DNA from: Glo-17 sp964549735
GTDB taxonomy: Bacteria > Krumholzibacteriota > Krumholzibacteriia > LZORAL124-64-63
Assembly: GCA_964549735.1 (NCBI GenBank)
Contig: CAZJWO010000001.1
Location: 42,649 to 106,648, forward strand
Length of the DNA stretch: 64,000 nucleotides
Direction: 5' to 3'
The notes beneath the pieces were generated by a model. The model was given only the letters and a program-made list of their open reading frames with translations, ran no database searches and had not been told where the DNA came from. This document shows, piece by piece, positions 62,063 through 64,000 of the stretch; the first letter of the stretch is position 1, and each line of letters opens with the position of its first letter. The position numbers and the translations under genes are program-made.

Positions 62063-63100
62063 TCAGGATCCGCGCCGCTCATGCGGCCAGTTCCTCGCTT
62101 CCGGCAGGAAGCTGCCTTCCCAACCCATGCGGGCGATGCGCCGCATGTCGTCCTCGCTGAAGCCGAAGACCTCCATGGCGAGCTCGTACTCGCGCGCGAG
62201 GCTCGTGCGCGACACCGTCGGATTGTCGGTGCAGAGCGCGACCTTCACCCCGGCCTCGAGGAACTTCGGCAAGGGGTGATCGGCGTAGCGGTCGATCGCG
62301 CCGGTGTGGATGTTCGATGTGAGGCAGCACTCGACCACGATGCCGTCGGCGGCCAGGCGCTTGAGCAGGGCCGGATCCCGGCCGGCGCTCGTGCCGTGGC
62401 CGATGCGGTGCGGCGCCAGCTGGTCGATCGCCTCCCAGATGCGTTCGGGGCCGGCGGCCTCGCCCGCGTGCACCGTCTTGCCGAGCCCCATCTTGCCGGC
62501 CAGCTCGTACGCCTTGACGAAGAGGATCGGCGGGAACGGCGGCTCGGCGCCCGCGATGTCGAAGCCGATGACCCCGGGGCCGGCGTGGAACTCGGCCTTC
62601 TCGCCGACGACCTCGCGCAACAAGATGCGGGCCATGTTCCCGCCGTGGTTGCGCATGGCGATGATGTTGATGCCGGCGCGGAAGTCGGGGTGCTCCTCGC
62701 CGAAGCGTGCCAGACCCTTGCGCGTGGCGTGCACGACCTGGCGCGTCGAGAGGCCGGCGCGGCGATGGATGAGCGGATTCGTGCGCAGCTCGAGCAGGCG
62801 GACGCCGTCGGCGTACGCGTCGGCCGCGATCTCATAGGCGATGCGGTTGATGTTCTCGTAGAACTGCGTGTACTGCAGCGGCAGATCGAACTTGCTGAGG
62901 TAGTCCAGCAGGTTGCGGTCCTTGCGGTCGTCCCACTGCAGGTAGTGGCAGAACTCCTCGTAGTCCAGACCGGGTACCGCGCGATAATACTTCTCGGAGT
63001 ACTCCCACAGCGTGGCCGGGCGGCAGGCGCCGTCGAAATGACGGTGCAGTTCCGCCAGCGGCAAGGTACGGATAAAATCGCGCCGATCTTGCGGGGTCAT
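62063..63100 (-). CDS. add: Adenosine deaminase family protein
   Basis: A 345-residue amidohydrolase that converts adenosine to inosine. Zn and substrate residues: LAELHRHFDG (HxH), KTVHAGEAAGP (His and Glu), RIGHGTS (His), and CTDNPTVS (Zn Asp, with Asn replacing the second Asp as in many bacterial members). SNIHTGAI is also present. Lengths and spacing are normal. The start at 63100 is divergent from nadE across 151 bases. A related role on N6-methyladenosine or another purine cannot be excluded from sequence alone. Confidence 0.9.
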   Translation of the reverse strand: MTPQDRRDFIRTLPLAELHRHFDGACRPATLWEYSEKYYRAVPGLDYEEFCHYLQWDDRKDRNLLDYLSKFDLPLQYTQFYENINRIAYEIAADAYADGVRLLELRTNPLIHRRAGLSTRQVVHATRKGLARFGEEHPDFRAGINIIAMRNHGGNMARILLREVVGEKAEFHAGPGVIGFDIAGAEPPFPPILFVKAYELAGKMGLGKTVHAGEAAGPERIWEAIDQLAPHRIGHGTSAGRDPALLKRLAADGIVVECCLTSNIHTGAIDRYADHPLPKFLEAGVKVALCTDNPTVSRTSLAREYELAMEVFGFSEDDMRRIARMGWEGSFLPEARNWPHERRGS

Positions 63101-63251
63101 GATCCGCCTCCAGTTGCGGCGATGCTTCGGGGACGGACACGATACGCGGCGCCGCCGGTTTTGTCCATCGCGCCTGGACAGCGGCGGCGACTGTGGCTAA
63201 GCTGGCCTCCGGTCCGCGCGGCGACCGCCGGCGAAAAGCGAAGGAGAAAGC

Positions 63252-63953
63252 ATGTTCAACCGCGACGTCCTGCGCATCGATCCCGAGCGCGAGGTCCACG
63301 ACATCGCCGTGGCGATGCGCGAGATCGTCACGACGGCCTTGCGGCGGCGGGGCGTGGTCGTCGGCGTCAGCGGCGGCATCGACAGCAGCGTGACGCTCGC
63401 GCTGGCCGTCAAGGCCTTCGGCACGCGCAAGGTGTTCGGGTTGCTCATGCCGGAGCGCGATTCGAGCGACGAGAGCGTCGAACTGGGCGTGCTCGTCTGC
63501 GAACATCTGGGCGTGCCGTACACGACCGAGAGCATCCAGCCGACTCTCGCGGCCATCGGCTGCTACCGCCGGTTCGAAGAAGCGGTCCGCCAGGTCTTCC
63601 CGGCGTACGGCCCCGGCTGGAGATCCAAGATCGCCCTGCCCGGCGATCTGCTGGACAGCGACCGCATGAACGTCTACCGGCTGGTCGTCGAGGATCCGGC
63701 CGGCCAGCGCCAGGAGGCGCGCTTGCCCGTCGAGCCCTACCTGCACCTCGTGGCGGCCACCAATTTCAAGCAGCGCATCCGCAAGACGCTGGAGTACTAC
63801 CATGCCGACCGTCTGAACTACGCGGTGGCCGGCACGCCCAACCGCCTCGAGTACGATCAGGGGTTCTTCGTCAAGAACGGCGACGGCGCCGCCGACATCA
63901 AGCCGATCGCCCACCTGTACAAGACCCAGGTCTACGCGCTGGCCAGGCACCTC
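63252..63953 (+). CDS. nadE: NAD(+) synthase, 3' end missing
   Basis: The first 234 codons of NadE, which amidates deamido-NAD. ATG 63252 follows AGGAG (aaggagaaagc). The PP-loop GVSGGIDSSVTLALA is at about 38-52, followed by LLMPERDSSDESVELG and later AATNFKQRIRKTLEYYHADRLNYAVAGTPNRLEYDQGFFVKNGDGAADIKPIAHLYKTQVYALARHL. No separate glutaminase domain precedes it, so it is the ammonia-type form as far as seen. Codons after about 63953 come from adapter sequence, so the true C-terminus is not in this window. Confidence 0.92.
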
Positions 63954-64000
63954 AGATCGGAAGAGCGTCGTGTAGGGAAAGAGTGTAGGATAGGGTGTAG
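63954..64000. other. Illumina adapter sequence at contig end (artefact)
   Basis: From 63954 the bases AGATCGGAAGAGCGTCGTGT and the following GTGT-ending bases (to about 63988) match the Illumina TruSeq universal adapter reverse complement. The last 12 bases (gatagggtgtag) look like a degraded repeat of it. This is not genomic DNA. It marks the end of the assembled contig. Confidence 0.95.

Noticed and set aside
60854..63988. 1044-codon plus-strand open frame across pfp, add and nadE
   Set aside because: It runs antisense to two clear enzymes and through nadE in the wrong frame, and ends in adapter sequence.

Overview
The window reads as 64 kb of one high-GC, Gram-negative-type (diderm) bacterial chromosome, probably the end of an assembly contig. 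Outer-membrane barrels ending in Phe, lipoproteins, two SurA-type chaperones, NifU/NifS, a MoxR-DUF58-VWA block, DUF4159/DUF4175 proteins and a C-terminal 'PNPFNP' FlgD-like tail together suggest an uncultured lineage of the FCB/Eisenbacteria-Krumholzibacteriota type. This placement is inferred from gene content and was not tested. The last 47 bases are Illumina adapter sequence, so the right edge is an assembly artefact that cuts nadE.

Left region (1-12.3 kb): an accessory-looking stretch, visibly less GC-rich, with many small or unlinked genes. It holds the end of an ice-binding-like (DUF3494) protein, an OmpA lipoprotein, a CheB-CheR-PAS protein followed by a PAS hybrid histidine kinase, a 30-residue glycine-rich membrane peptide, CsbD, a DUF4382 lipoprotein, a PRC-barrel protein, an orphan RiPP-precursor-like ORF, an OmpW-like porin and an SGNH-like secreted protein with a FlgD-like tail. 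The last two genes sit behind two copies of the same ~250-bp leader (about 90% identical, no gaps). This is the most unusual structure in the window.

Middle region (12.6-36 kb): a plus-strand polytopic membrane/TPR protein, then a long minus-strand run. The run includes an operon of NTF2-like protein, 1533-residue NtrY-like kinase, DUF4159, DUF4175, TPR protein and a DUF4159/'AsnB'-like secreted protein. It also includes secD-secF, a divergent polysaccharide deacetylase, two related lipoproteins and a 743-residue outer-membrane barrel.

Right-middle region (36-57.6 kb): conserved housekeeping genes read leftwards: moxR-DUF58-VWA; nifU-nifS; an Ig/beta-propeller lipoprotein; mfd; two parvulin-type PPIases; ftsE-ftsX-envC; holB-ricT-tatD-ksgA. 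Many junctions are 4-nt ATGA/GTGA overlaps, so translational coupling is likely.

Right end (57.7-64 kb): a SpoIIE-type phosphatase, a GT-C glycosyltransferase-like protein, a phosphofructokinase with the pyrophosphate-type signature, adenosine deaminase, and nadE truncated by adapter. I saw no tRNA, rRNA, CRISPR array, insertion sequence or prophage. The recurring theme is envelope biogenesis and its signalling: Sec export, OMP chaperones, FtsEX/EnvC cell separation, Bat-type proteins, lipoproteins and barrels.
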